From Anaspis maculata (Eukaryota; Arthropoda; Insecta; Coleoptera; Scraptiidae), in NCBI GenBank assembly GCA_949128115.1, contig OX421968.1, forward strand, positions 3,906,001 through 3,970,000: a DNA stretch of 64,000 nucleotides, written 5' to 3'. A program made the translations under genes and the position numbers. The notes under the pieces were generated by a model, which saw only the letters and a list, made by a program, of their open reading frames with translations, did no database searches and was not told the origin of the DNA. This document shows, piece after piece, positions 11,901 to 21,611 of the stretch (position 1 is its first letter; every line of letters begins with the position of its first letter).

Positions 11901-14900
11901 TATCGAACGTTGATAACGCGTTTTATATCAAAATTATCCAGGGGCGTAGATAATAGAGGACACCCCTCTTTTCGCTCCCTAATTTTTCACACCCTTGAAA
12001 ATTTTAAAAAATTTCCATATTTTGAGTTCTATGTTCAGTTTAGTAGAAAAAGTTACTGTTTTAAAATTTTGATTAAAGGTTTCGTTTTCGAGATATCTGG
12101 ATTTGAAACTTCGAAAAACATCTCGAAATCCTCACTTTCAAGAGACTAAAAATTTTGTTCCCTGAAAACTTCTTGTTTGTCAGCAAAAATGGTGTTTCAT
12201 CAATTTGAAACACCTAGAGAACTTATATCAGTTGAGAAATCTTTGGTTTTTTTGGATTTCAATTTTTAGGCACTTATTGAAAGTGGTGTTTCCGAGATGT
12301 TTTCCAAAATTTTAAACTCAAACATCTCGAAAACAAAGCCTCTAATCAATATTTTGCAACGGTAACTTTTCCTTCTAAAAAAACATAGAGCTCAAAAATA
12401 TGAACAATATTCAAAAATTATCAAGGGGGTGAAAAATTAGTTGGCAAAAAGAGGGGTGTCCCCTATTTATCTACGCCCCTGGATCCTTTTGATGGAACGC
12501 GTTATTATCGTTCGATAGAAACTCGCTCAAGTAAACTTTGGTTCAAATTTGAACAAAATCGGTTGAACGGTTCAAAAGTTATGCTAAAAAAACGATTTCT
12601 CATTTCCAACTTTGAAGAGCTACAGGGTGTTTCAAAAATAAGTGCCATCCTTTCCACCCCAGATTCAGATTTTTAAAATATTGTTACGAGCGGCGGTCCC
12701 GTTTATATTGGTAAACACTCGATCTTTCTGGATCCTACCATCCATTAGATCGCAGTGTAGAAGTCTAGAGCGATCTGGTGCATTCCAGAGCGTTCGTGTA
12801 TGTGAAACTTAATGGAGACCCAACGTTCGATCAAGGCACATCAGTCCACTTTGGCGGAGGTGCAGATTCCAGAACACATGGAAAGCACGCGGAAGGTGTG
12901 TGTGATTATTCAGGAATGGTCTAGAAACCGCATATGCCAGGCACTATGGAATTTGCTGGAAGTAGACAGAAAGCTCGGGAACGCTGTTCGGAGGCCTGAT
13001 ACCGTCCGTTTTTTATTTTAGGCCCCAGCCCGTAGCACCTTTATTATGGGTTTCATACCCAATATATTATATATTTTTGAAATCACAAAAATAAGACCTT
13101 TCGAATGATGATATGTCAAATTATTTTTGACAGATGTCATTTTTTGACAATTGACAGAATAGTACTTGTAATACATCATTTTAAAGCCCATAAAATTCTG
13201 AGAAGAACTGTGTTTTCATTTTCAAAATAGGGTGTCTTTTACAGCTTCTAGAGGTCTTTCAACAGGAAGAAATGTTGAATTTCAGAAATACATAATGAGT
13301 GACTAGGTAAAGCAGGTACCTATTTTTAATGTTATCTAATGATGAATAATTATTAATTAATCACAATGAAACAAAAAATGTCCTTGAGAAGTTGCTCGAA
13401 ATGACCGCCTCCTTGATCCTTGAATGAGAGATTCGACGATTAGTGAATTGCGGAGCTACCGGCCCAACGCGATGACAATGATGACATCCGAGCTTGCCAG
13501 ATATGACACCCCTCGATTTTTTTTATGAGCTCACCTGAAAGATAAGGTGTTTATAGAGTTTACCAATAATTTGGACGATTTGAAAATCGGATCATCATCG
13601 TTAGCTAATATAAAAAATACCTCTTACTTACTGAGTGGCTATTTCTGGAATTGACATTTTTTCCTATTGAAAGACCCCTAGAAGCTGTAAAAGACACCCT
13701 ATTTCAAAAATAAAAACACATTTCTCTTCAGAATTTTATGGGCTTTGAAATGATGCATCACAAGTACTATTCTGTCATTTGTCAAGAAATGACATCTGTC
13801 AAAAATAATCTGACATATCATCACTCGAAAGATCTTGTTTTTCTGATTTCAAAAATATATAATATATTTGGTGTAAAACCCATAATAAAGGTGCTACGGG
13901 CTGGGGCCTAAAATAAAAAACGGACGGTATAAGGCGTCAGCCGGGAGCTCGCAGCAGTATTGAATCGGAAGGCGAAGTGTTAACGCGAGCGAAACAAGCG
14001 AAGTACCTGCGGTATAATACCAAGTGGATAATTGTTGGCGTGTAGTTATTGTAGTAGTGCGCAGTGGTAAACAGTGTGTGTTTGAAACGATCGTCTCAAT
14101 TATATTCGAACCCGTACGCGAAATATCGTATCAATATGAAGATTGTGCTATTTTTTATTTTTTAAAAGTGCTCCTGAAAAAAGTTACATGTCTTCAAAGT
14201 TCAATTTTTTAATTTTTCATTCATAACTTTTATACGGTTAGGCCGATTTTGCCCAAATTTCAATCAGGGTGTGTGAAATACGTCTCTATTGAACAATGAT
14301 GGCGTATTTAAATAAAAATGCCCAGTGGCGTAGATAGAGGGGGATGGCCCCCTTCCCCCCCCCCACTTTCTACGCCCCTAAATATTTTCCAAAACTGGTT
14401 ACATTTCTAGATTCCTTGTTCAGTCTGCAAAAACAAGTTACTGTTGCAAAGGTTTGATTAGAGGCTTTATTCTCGAGATATTTGGGTTTGAATCTTCTTG
14501 GAATCGCCACTTTCCAGGGCCCAAATTGGTTTTTCCTGAAAAACTCCATGTTTCTCAGCAAAAATAGTGGTTTATCAACTTAAAACACCTAGGAAACTTA
14601 TTTCAGTTGAGGAGTCTTTGAGTTTTCTTGAATTTTGATTTTTAATTTTATAAAAAACAATTTGGGCCCTGGAAAGTGGCGATTCCGGGATGTTTTTCAA
14701 AGTTCCAAACCCAAATATCTCGAAAATGAAGCCCCTAGTCAAAATTTTGTAAGAGTAACTTTTTGTATATTGAACAAGGAATCTAGAAATGTTTTGGAAA
14801 ATCTTCTGGGGCGTAGAAAGTGGGGGGGAGGGGGTTACTGGGGTTCTGTTCAATAGAAACGTATTTCAGCACACCCTGGTTGAAATTTGGGTAAAATCGG

Positions 14901-17403
14901 CCCAGCCGTATTGAAGTTATAAATGAAAAACTAATTAAAAATTGAACTTTAAAGGCCTGTAACTTTTTTCAGGGGCACTTTTAAAAAATAAAAAATAGCG
15001 CAATCTTCATATCTTGAAAATCTGAATCTGGGGTGGAAAGGATGGCACTTATTTCCTTTTTGATTCTCTATCATCTCCCAAAATTAATGCACCCAAAACT
15101 GGACCACCCTGTATTATATTCTCAAATTTTAATTTTCGTTCTCTTGAATACAGCGTTTTTGAGGTGTTTTTGAACCTTCAAACTGAAATATTTTGGAAAC
15201 AGCTTCTCCGATCTTAGTTATTATGATGCCGACAACTATTGAACTATCGATGTGCAAAATTTGAAATAAATCGACTGAACGGTGTAGAAGTCATGATACT
15301 GTTATATCTTCGTAATTATGCGTTTCTGAAATAAGTGCTTTTTTTTTTTTTTTTTTTTTTGAGAAAGCCTAATTGTGTTTTGAAGCTCTATTGATTGTGG
15401 AATGTTTCTACTAAAACATGGGCCAACCTGTATATGCAGGCATATTCGCCGTCTTGAATGGTCGATTTGTTGGTACAGGAGAGAAAATATGGCAAATCTG
15501 CATATGTCGTACAGCCCCCAGCATGGTCTGCAATACAACCAGCATCACTCTTCGCACGTGCAACTCAGCCCGCATTACCAAAGCTTCCACCAGTCCGGTT
15601 TCCAATACCAGAGGACGTCGCAAAACTCCCTACCGCAATTGTACAACTACCCGCCGCACGGTTACGGCCAACAGCAGCAATATGCGACGTTGACCAAAGG
15701 CCACGGCAGTCCGACGAGTCAGGTCACCAACATCCAGATGCACAGACAGTCTAGTCCGAATATCAGCAATACTCAGAAAATGTTCTATCCGCCTGTACAG
15801 CAAAATTACCGGCCGTATTCGACGATAGAACCGAATTACCGCACCCAAAATCCGCACCAGATCCAGCCCCACCAACAGTACGAGCACAACGTCATGACAC
15901 TGGGCCTGGGCGGCTATTGGAAGCGTTCCGAAGCTGGCGAAATGGTGTGGTGCACGTCCAATTCGAACACCATCGATTCAAACTGGCAGAGAGACAAGAG
16001 ATTCGGGAGCTTGGATCGAAGAAAAAATAAGCGGCTGCACAAAAAGTTGTCGTCCAACGTCGACAGTAAATCGGCCACACTAGCCAGCGTCCCCTCATAC
16101 TCAGATCATGTACGGACGGCTTCCATAAAGTCCCCGCAAGTATGTATTTCGACATTTTCACTAATTCATTTTTGCATGATCACGATTGAACTTACAGGTC
16201 ATCACAAGACGATCGCAGGATAACAGACAGTTGGTGAGGACGCAGTCTTTGGGCAGTGTAGGGGCCCAGACTGTCGATAGCGTTTGGCCAAGTGATGACA
16301 ATTCATCCTGCGAAAGTGATAATCGTAGTATTAACGGCACCGTCCAGAGTATTCGTAAACACAAACAAAAAGAATGGTATGTACGCGATTGTAAAATTAG
16401 ATACCTTGTCTGGTTACAGATTTTGATGACGTAGAAATAAATAATTATTTTGGTGGTTGCAGGGTGGAAACGTCGCTGGATACACCAGTGGCTCCTTCGC
16501 ATTCGATTATTTCGAGATCCCAGTCAGCAGTGCCTTTGGTGTTATCACCTGAAGAAAAATACATATCACCGTCTCCCCAGCAAGCTCTGCCTCAGTACTC
16601 GCATCCACCGCAACCGCCACAAATCACCCATTCCCCTCAGTTTCCCCGTCCTCCCTCTCAAATTCCTCACTCGCCGCAGTTGTCTCATTCTTCTCAACTG
16701 TCGCACTCTCCGCAACTCTCTTCGCATTCCTCCCAACATTCGCAACCGCCACCGTCGCCCCAGCAAGCTCCTCCGCAATTACCGCCGCATTCTTCACAGC
16801 AGAATCCACCACCGCTCACGCCAAAACCTCCACTGGAAATCCCAGCCGAATCGAATCCTTCTCCCAGAGTACTGTCAGACACAAATATTGAAATATTCAA
16901 CAACAACATGCCGAAGAATTGCACCGTAGTACAAGCAGGCCACTGCAAGCCTTACCACGAAGAGACCAAACCGTTCGAGATGTCGGACTTTTATAAATAT
17001 TCGACAAAATTCAAAAAATCGCCCGTGAAAGCTTCACCGTCCGTCGGCGATGAAGTCCAACGGCCATTGCCCAGAGGATTCCAGAAGAACCTGAACGAAT
17101 CGTTTGACGAAATGTCCTTGACTCAAAAAACCATGATGTACCAGTCAAACTTCAATCAGAGGTACGTACCGAAATGAAACGGCCTGATAGAAAGACATGA
17201 TCAAAGACCCGAATTGCAGTGCCGCAAGTCTAAGTCCTTCTGGCAACTCGTTGAACTCCAGCTTGGATATGAGCCATCCCAATATAGCCGAGCATTTTTC
17301 TGACGAAATGAACGCCTGGTACACAAACCACAAATTGCAAATAGACAACACCGGCGGCGGCACGTCCTCTTCCAAGGGTAAATCAACAGCCACGTTAGTT
17401 TAA
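1745..17403 (+). CDS. sstn: CUPID (DUF3338) domain cytohesin adaptor, stepping stone/FRMD4-INAVA family, 6 exons
   Basis: Exons are 1745-1861, 1976-2664, 15479-16139, 16198-16376, 16463-17161 and 17220-17403; phases join without a break to 842 residues. Residues about 5-130 carry the CUPID domain: a short coiled coil (ARLATLQDRKRTIEDSL), then LTGTFPLEMPLEPGESPP and an RRRVGTAYQLPE segment, as in FRMD4A/B, INAVA, CCDC120 and Drosophila Stepping stone. In those proteins the domain binds cytohesin Arf-GEFs and places them at the cell cortex and junctions. A 23-glutamine tract (147-169), a conserved GYWKRSEAGEMVWC block (around 414-427) and a Pro/Ser/Gln-rich stretch (about 584-679) follow. No FERM domain is seen upstream, where IntS12 lies, so the form resembles Sstn more than FRMD4. 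ATG 1745 was chosen for its AAAATGG context; an in-frame ATG at 1619 and an upstream alternative exon remain possible. Intron 2 is 12.8 kb. The orthology name is inferred; the family call is strong. Confidence 0.85.
2297..2365 (+). repeat. CAG/CAA microsatellite encoding polyglutamine
   Basis: Twenty-three consecutive CAG or CAA codons in exon 2 of the CUPID gene; CAG codons sit at both ends and CAA in the middle. Likely length-polymorphic. Confidence 0.95.
2881..3168 (+). mobile_element. tRNA-derived SINE, family A, 3'-truncated copy
   Basis: Starts GGAGCTTGTGGTGGTCAGCG (A-box region) with a B box GAGTTCGAGTCCC about 50 bp on, the split Pol III promoter of tRNA-derived SINEs. It aligns over its length with the fuller minus-strand copy at 50497-50839 (shared GGTGCCGACC and AATTTCCGGTATAGTGGAGG blocks) but loses the last part and A-tail, stopping near GTTGCGGAA. 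Confidence 0.85.
5461..5470. other. TATA junction between two repeat ends
   Basis: CCCTG|TATA|CAGA: the end of an element related to the one at 39240 abuts another end with only TATA between, as at 48753, 62347, 62934 and 63336. Confidence 0.5.
5508..5693 (-). mobile_element. tRNA-derived SINE, family B
   Basis: Read on the minus strand it starts GGAGCGGTGGTAGCCGAGTG (tRNA-like 5' end and A box), has B box GGTTCGAATCC about 60 bp on, and ends in an A-rich tail seen as the long T-run at about 5510-5526. Different from family A in body and tail. It sits in the loop of palindrome A. Confidence 0.8.
5856..5912. repeat. (GT)n microsatellite
   Basis: About 28 GT units with one interruption. The equivalent place in the left arm of palindrome A has only a short CAGACACACAGACACAC stretch, so the array grew after the arms formed. 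Confidence 0.95.
7013..7764. other. AT-rich stretch with (AAT)n and (ATT)n arrays, no gene
   Basis: Holds an (AAT)n run at about 7122-7142 and an (ATT)n run at about 7397-7420 in opposite orientation. These could be LINE 3' tails, but no reverse transcriptase sequence is visible. Confidence 0.5.
7765..10222. repeat. Palindrome B: inverted repeat with arms of about 0.9 kb
   Basis: Left arm 7765-8664 plus 9075-9098 and right arm about 9318-10222 are reverse complements; for example AATTAGGTGCGTTTTCAAAT near 7816 answers ATTTGAAAACGCACCTAATT near 10167. The left arm is interrupted by a 405-bp MITE; the right arm is uninterrupted there. The spacer is about 220 bp. No coding sequence recognised. 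Confidence 0.88.
8665..9069. mobile_element. 405-bp MITE with TIR CTTGTTTACGCGAGG and 5-bp TSD TCAAT
   Basis: The terminal inverted repeats CTTGTTTACGCGAGG / CCTCGCGTAAACAAG are perfect. TCAAT flanks both ends (8660-8664, 9070-9074). The opposite arm of palindrome B near 9340 reads TTCAATATCGC (reverse complement) with no insert, which is the empty site. Inside, 8848-8922 is a further hairpin (CGCAGTACACT...AGTGTACTGCG around TTGCCTAAAA). Superfamily not assigned. Confidence 0.88.
10399..11144. repeat. Palindromic element with CAGGGTGTTTCAAATTT ends and TA flanks
   Basis: TA|CAGGGTGTTTCAAATTTGAA at the left and TTTAAATTTGAAACACGCTG|TA at the right. Arms of about 300 bp; no coding sequence seen. 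Confidence 0.75.
11145..11698. other. AT-rich remainder of palindrome C, no gene
   Basis: Contains short stretches similar to 15120-15300 in inverse orientation, and nothing else recognised. Confidence 0.45.
11938..12485. repeat. Inner palindrome ending in GGGGCGTAGATA
   Basis: Starts CAGGGGCGTAGATAATAGAG and ends CTATTTATCTACGCCCCTGG, arms of about 250 bp. The GGCGTAGATA end recurs in other palindromes of the window. Confidence 0.75.
12682..14133. mobile_element. Solo LTR (Ty3/gypsy-like), TG...CA with 4-bp TSD ATAT
   Basis: Begins TGTTACGAGCGGCGG and ends CGAAATATCGTATCA, with ATAT at 12678-12681 and 14134-14137. The opposite arm near 15010 reads (reverse complement) CAGATTTTCAAGATATGAAG without the insert, so both ends are proven. 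After removing the nested MITE the LTR is about 525 bp. There is no internal retroviral-type coding region, hence solo. ATAT duplication fits the known target preference of some gypsy elements; assignment to gypsy is inference. Confidence 0.85.
13002..13927. mobile_element. Palindromic MITE with CCGTCCG ends, TA TSD, transposase 3' remnant
   Basis: Ends CCGTCCGTTTTTTATTTTAG and CTAAAATAAAAAACGGACGG are inverted and flanked by TA at 13000-13001 and 13928-13929. Arms of about 300 bp flank a 300-bp centre. On the minus strand around 13440-13370 the centre reads GGGHFEQLL, resembling the C-terminal end of Tc1/mariner-like (DUF4817-type) transposases. Nested in the solo LTR. Confidence 0.75.
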
Positions 17404-17589
17404 AAAATGTTCGGCTGACAAAGCTACATGTCTACAACGTTAACGCACCACCTGAAATTCAGTCTTTTTTAATCCTTCAGTCGTGATTGTTTCCTGAAAG
17501 TACTTAAGCCTGACCTGACTCTATCGAAAGTAGCTTGGCCTGACTTGACGTATTGTATTGTAACTATATTGATCTGACCTGACTAGCTA

Positions 17590-18458
17590 AAGGGTGATTC
17601 AAATTGAGTTTCCACTTGAGAAGACGCTGTATTTTTGACGTTTCAAAGAATTTTTTAATGTCAAAGCGATATTTGTGAAGTAGAAAGGTGTACAAAATTG
17701 TCCACAAAGAAATACGTGACTGAAAATCGGGTGAAAATTGTCCAAGCCTATTATAGAACTGGACGTTTCAGAAGGAGTATGCGTATCTTTTTTCACGCGA
17801 ATAACTTTGTTTTTAGTAAATCGACCTTTTGAGCGCACAATCTGGAATGTGATAGAAACTCATTTTCGTAATCGTTTCATAGATACATAACGCGCAAAGT
17901 AATACATAATAAAAAATATAAGTTTTGCAGTTTATGTATCTAGCATGACATTTGTCAAAGTATTGTCAAAATTTACAAGAAATTCGAGTTTTCTTTCAAT
18001 CTAAACAACGATTACGAAAAACGTTGTTTGACACACGAGCGCTGTGCTATTTCAGGCCCTCAGCTTCTTTTGCAGCATTCGGCTACGCCTCAAGATGGCA
18101 AACAAGGCTTCAGGCCTGAAAACGCGCTCTTTTATCGAAAAATACTATTTTATGTATGCTTGTTACAAAGCCATTTCGCTCCATATTTTGGACGACATTC
18201 AAATTGTGTGCTCAGAAGGTCGATTCTCTAGATTCAAAATCATCGCGTGAAGAAAGATACGCATAATCCTTCTGAAAAGTCAATTTTTATAATGGGCTTG
18301 GAAAATTCTCACTCGATTTTCAGTGGCGTATTTCTCTGTAGTCCAGACATATTTGTACACCTTTCTACTTCATAAATATCGCTTTGATATCGAAAAATGC
18401 TTTGAAATGTCAAAAATACAGCGTATTCCCATGTGGAAACTCAATTTGAATCACCGTT
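17590..18458. mobile_element. Palindromic DNA transposon relic with transposase N-terminal remnant, TA TSD
   Basis: TIRs AAGGGTGATTCAAATTGAG / CTCAATTTGAATCACCGTT with TA on both sides (17588-17589, 18459-18460). Near 17703-17780 the plus strand reads ENRVKIVQAYYRTGRFRR, matching the helix-turn-helix start of DUF4817-type Tc1/mariner transposases; the inverse copy lies near 18240-18330. No intact transposase. It lies 190 bp after the CUPID stop codon, so it may be within that gene's 3' UTR. Confidence 0.75.
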
Positions 18459-18991
18459 TATGTTTCCACCTAGCGTAATCAAGCTTACTAAATATCATGA
18501 ATAGTTTGTTTGAGTCACTTGAAATTATTAATCTTGATTGCATGTCGGGTAGTAGTGATTGGTTGGGCAGAATTTAATTTACCATAATCAATTAGTCGCA
18601 TTGCATTTCCCACGAAAAGTGTGTCCAAGTACAAATTCATACCAAATGGCGAGATTTTGTATATGTCTCAAAAATGTCACGGGAGTTCAAAGTGGTATAG
18701 ATTGTGTAGCTTCTCAAGGAAGAGGATTAATTCGTAAGCTTTTTTCTCGTAAAAAAAGAAAAGTTATCACTGCAAAAAAAGTGCACCGCATTTTTTTAGA
18801 TCACCCTGTAAATAAAGGAGATGGCCGAAAATTTGAAAAACCGTTTTGAGATATTGGTCTCCCTGGACTCCCTGGTCTCCCTGAGAAAAAATCCCAATAT
18901 TTTTTTTGTACAGATTGGAAGATATTCAAGTTTTTCTGATTTTGCAGGGTCTTACGTGACGCCACAAAATAATCCGATCTCCCGAATTAGT
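18459..18991. other. Repeat fragment related to the 23-24 kb palindrome, no gene
   Basis: At 18760-18850 the sequence AAAGTTATCACTGCAAAA...CACCCTGTAAATAAAGGAGAT matches the end of the right arm at 23900-23965. Only one arm is present. Confidence 0.55.
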
Positions 18992-20948
18992 CCTCTTCCT
19001 TGATGGACAGGGAGCTGGTGCCTCAAAACTTACGTCATAAGGTACATGATTTTAACCCTGTAGGTCTAATGTGCGTTGATAAGGTTGTTGAAAATTGACC
19101 GGGGGCTTTAGGCTGGTATAGGCTTGTCAATTTTCGAAAAATGTCAAAAATTTATGTCATATGGTACATGAATGAAACCAACGGGCTTTTGTGTGGGAAC
19201 ATCCCCTTAATCAAAAGTCGTGTCATAAGACAACATTTTTGGGGGCTCTTGGTCCATAAGACAAGTTTGAAATTTCTAAAAAAAGCCAAAAGGACCCCGC
19301 ACGATTCTTATGGAAAATGGCTCCCGGTTAAATTCTCTGAATTTTTGATATGTTGTAGCTCATGAGATACTAATCAAATACCGTGAACCCCAAACTCAAA
19401 TAATGGACAGTTTTTTACCCACAGGGGGTTGAAGTTGGAGGTTTTGACGGCTTCAAAATGATATTATGACGTTAATAAAAGCTTTTTATTTGGTTTCTCT
19501 TCAAGTTGTGTTTCATGCTAAATGTATTTATTTGACAAAAAAATATCAACCCCCTCCTCCACCCCCATCCCCTATCTACCATCACAAAATTCGAGATTAC
19601 TCTCAAAAGTCATGCAGATGGCTTCTGTGATTTAAATGATGAATTTTGACATAAAAATTATTTTCCACCCCTAATGTTGGGGTGCCGATTTTCCAATTTA
19701 CCTAGGTTAATTTGGGTGAATTTTTGGTAGTGTGTACTTCTAATTCTGCTGAACAAAAAGTTCTCATGCCAAAACTTATTCCTATGGACAGTTTTTGTTC
19801 TACAGGGGACTGAAGTTGAAGATTTGAGAGCATAGATATTGAACTTCAGTCCCCTGCAGAACAAAAACTGTTCATAGTAATAAGTTTTGGTATGTGAACT
19901 TTTTGTTCAGCAGAATTAGAAGTACACAATACCAGAAATTCAGCCAAGTTAACCGAGGGAAATTGGAAAATCGGCACCCCAACATTAGGGGTGGAAAATA
20001 ATTCTCATGTCAAAATCAATAATTTAAATCACAGAAGCCATCCGCATGGCTTTTGGGAGTAATCTCGAATTTTATGATGGTAGGTAGGGGTTGGGGGTGG
20101 AGGAGGGGGTTGATATTTTTCTGTCAAATAAATATATTTAGCATGAAACACAACTTGAAGAGAAACCAAATAAAAAGCTGTTATTAACGTCATAATATCA
20201 TTTTGAAGCCGTCAAAACCTCCAACTTCAACCCCCTGTGGGTAAAAAACTGTCCATTATTTGAGTTTGGGGTTCACGGTATTTGATTAGTATCTCATGAG
20301 CTACAACATATCCAAAATTCAGAGAATTTAACCGGGAGCCATTTTCCATAAGAATCGTGCGGGGTCCTTTACCTCCTCCTGAAAACTTCTCCTTTGACAT
20401 AATTTCAGGGATGAAAAACGATTCTTACATGATTTTTTACGCAGGTTTCGAATCTGTCCTCAAAATTTTTTAATGGTACATCGCTTACAGGGTGCAACAT
20501 CGAAAAAATTTTCTCAAATCGTACACCCTGTATTTTGATATGGGATTCGATTCCGTTTTTCATCCTGATCACAAATATATATATCACACTTAGTGGGTTA
20601 GTCAACAAAACGCCTGTGAAAAAATTTATGAATTTTGGTCCTTTTTTGAAAATTTCAAACTTGTCTTATGGACCGAAAGCCCCCAAAAACTTTGTCTCAC
20701 GACCAGATTTTCGATTAAGGAGATGTTTCCACACAAAATCCAGTTGGTTTCATTTATGTACCTTATGATATAAATTTTTGGCCATTTTTTCGAAAATTGA
20801 CAGGCTCATACCAGCCTAAAGCCCCCGATCAGACATGTAAGACAAAGCAATTCTTAACTACCTTATCAACACACATTAGACCTACAGGGTTAAAATCATT
20901 TACCTTATGACGTAAGTTTTGAGGCACCAGCTCCTTGTCCATGAAGAG
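18992..20948. repeat. Palindrome D: near-complete inverted repeat with very short spacer
   Basis: Arms of about 0.85 kb and about 1.1 kb; the axis is near 19843, where GGGGACTGAAGTT answers AACTTCAGTCCCC with about 25 bp between. The outer ends are TGATGGACAGGGAGCTGGTG and CACCAGCTCCTTGTCCATGA. The right arm has an extra 266 bp (20371-20636). No coding sequence recognised. Confidence 0.9.
20371..20636. mobile_element. 266-bp insertion in the right arm of palindrome D
   Basis: Absent from the left arm (about 19270-19300). GGTCCTTT stands at both borders (20363-20370 and 20637-20644), consistent with an 8-bp target duplication, but no terminal inverted repeat was seen, so the class is open. 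Confidence 0.5.
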
Positions 20949-21293
20949 TCATACCACTTTAAAGCCCGAAAAAATGTACATTGCACATTATTGGGATTTT
21001 TTTCGAGATCAGTGACGCATCTTGATAACTTGAACTGGTATGGTATTTGGATGCATAAGGTGGCTCAGTTGTCATGTGAACCTTCTTTATTTTAGAATCA
21101 CTGTTGTCAAGACATGAATCAAACTGAACCGAAGTTATGTCTGTCATGACTGCGCCTGTTGATTCTAAAGCTTGAAATCGGGTTGAGAATGTCCAAGTGA
21201 ATAACCATTCAGCCTTCTAGATTTTTCGCTTCAAAGTTTCATTTTCACCGAAAAGTCTAGGAAGCTACAGAACAGGTCATTTGAATGATCTTA
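20949..21293. other. Intergenic, nothing recognised
   Basis: Unique-looking AT-rich sequence without a supported gene. Confidence 0.4.
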
Positions 21294-21608
21294 CGGCTCA
21301 ATACTAAGTTGAGACTCGGACCGCCGTAAGTAAGTGAGGATCACCATAGCATCGGCTTATAACAAGGTCTATCAACCAATCAGATAGCTGTATTTAAGAC
21401 TGCTTAACTACTGCTTCTACTGCTCAATTTTAAGCCGAGGACGTAAATTAGGACCTCCGTAACTTGCCTAAGGGCTCGATGCCAAGTTGCAGGCGCAAAG
21501 TTTAGGACGGCGTAACTCACCAAATGCAACGGTCTGATTGGTTGGTATCCGCCGTTGCTATGGTAACCGCCCTTACGGCGGTCTCAGCCCCAACTTGGTA
21601 TCGAGCCG
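21294..21608. mobile_element. MITE with TIR CGGCTCRATACYAAGTTG, TA TSD
   Basis: Left end TA|CGGCTCAATACTAAGTTGA and right end CCAACTTGGTATCGAGCCG|TA are inverted. An extra inner end-like copy (GGGCTCGATGCCAAGTTGC) lies at about 21473. The inner arms share CCAATCAGA / TCTGATTGG. No coding sequence. Confidence 0.75.
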
Positions 21609-21611
21609 TAA

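Larger units (their letters stand above)
11699..15111. repeat. Palindromic element with CAGGGTGGTCCAGTTTT ends and TA flanks
   Basis: TA|CAGGGTGGTCCAGTTTTTG at 11699 answers AAAACTGGACCACCCTG|TA ending at 15111. It encloses a smaller palindrome (11938-12485) and a pair of arms 12623-14150 / 14985-15055 (GTGCCATCCTTTCCACCCC) that carries the solo LTR. Confidence 0.8.
10293..15430. repeat. Palindrome C: composite outer inverted repeat
   Basis: The ends TA|CATAATGGTCC... at 10293 and ...GGCCAACCTG|TA at 15430 are inverted copies (shared GTTTTAGTAGAAACA and, further in, GAAACRCATAATWAYGAAGATATA). Elements at 10399-11144 and 11699-15111 are nested inside. Confidence 0.7.
2665..15478 (+). other. 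Large intron 2 of the CUPID gene, filled with nested palindromic elements
   Basis: Bounded by donor AG|GTAAGT at 2665 and acceptor GGTACAG|G at 15478; the codon split AG+G restores the reading frame. It contains a truncated SINE, palindromes A (3720-7012), B (7765-10222) and C (10293-15430), a solo LTR and two MITEs. No coding sequence was recognised in it. The outer end of palindrome C lies only about 48 bp before the acceptor. Confidence 0.85.
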
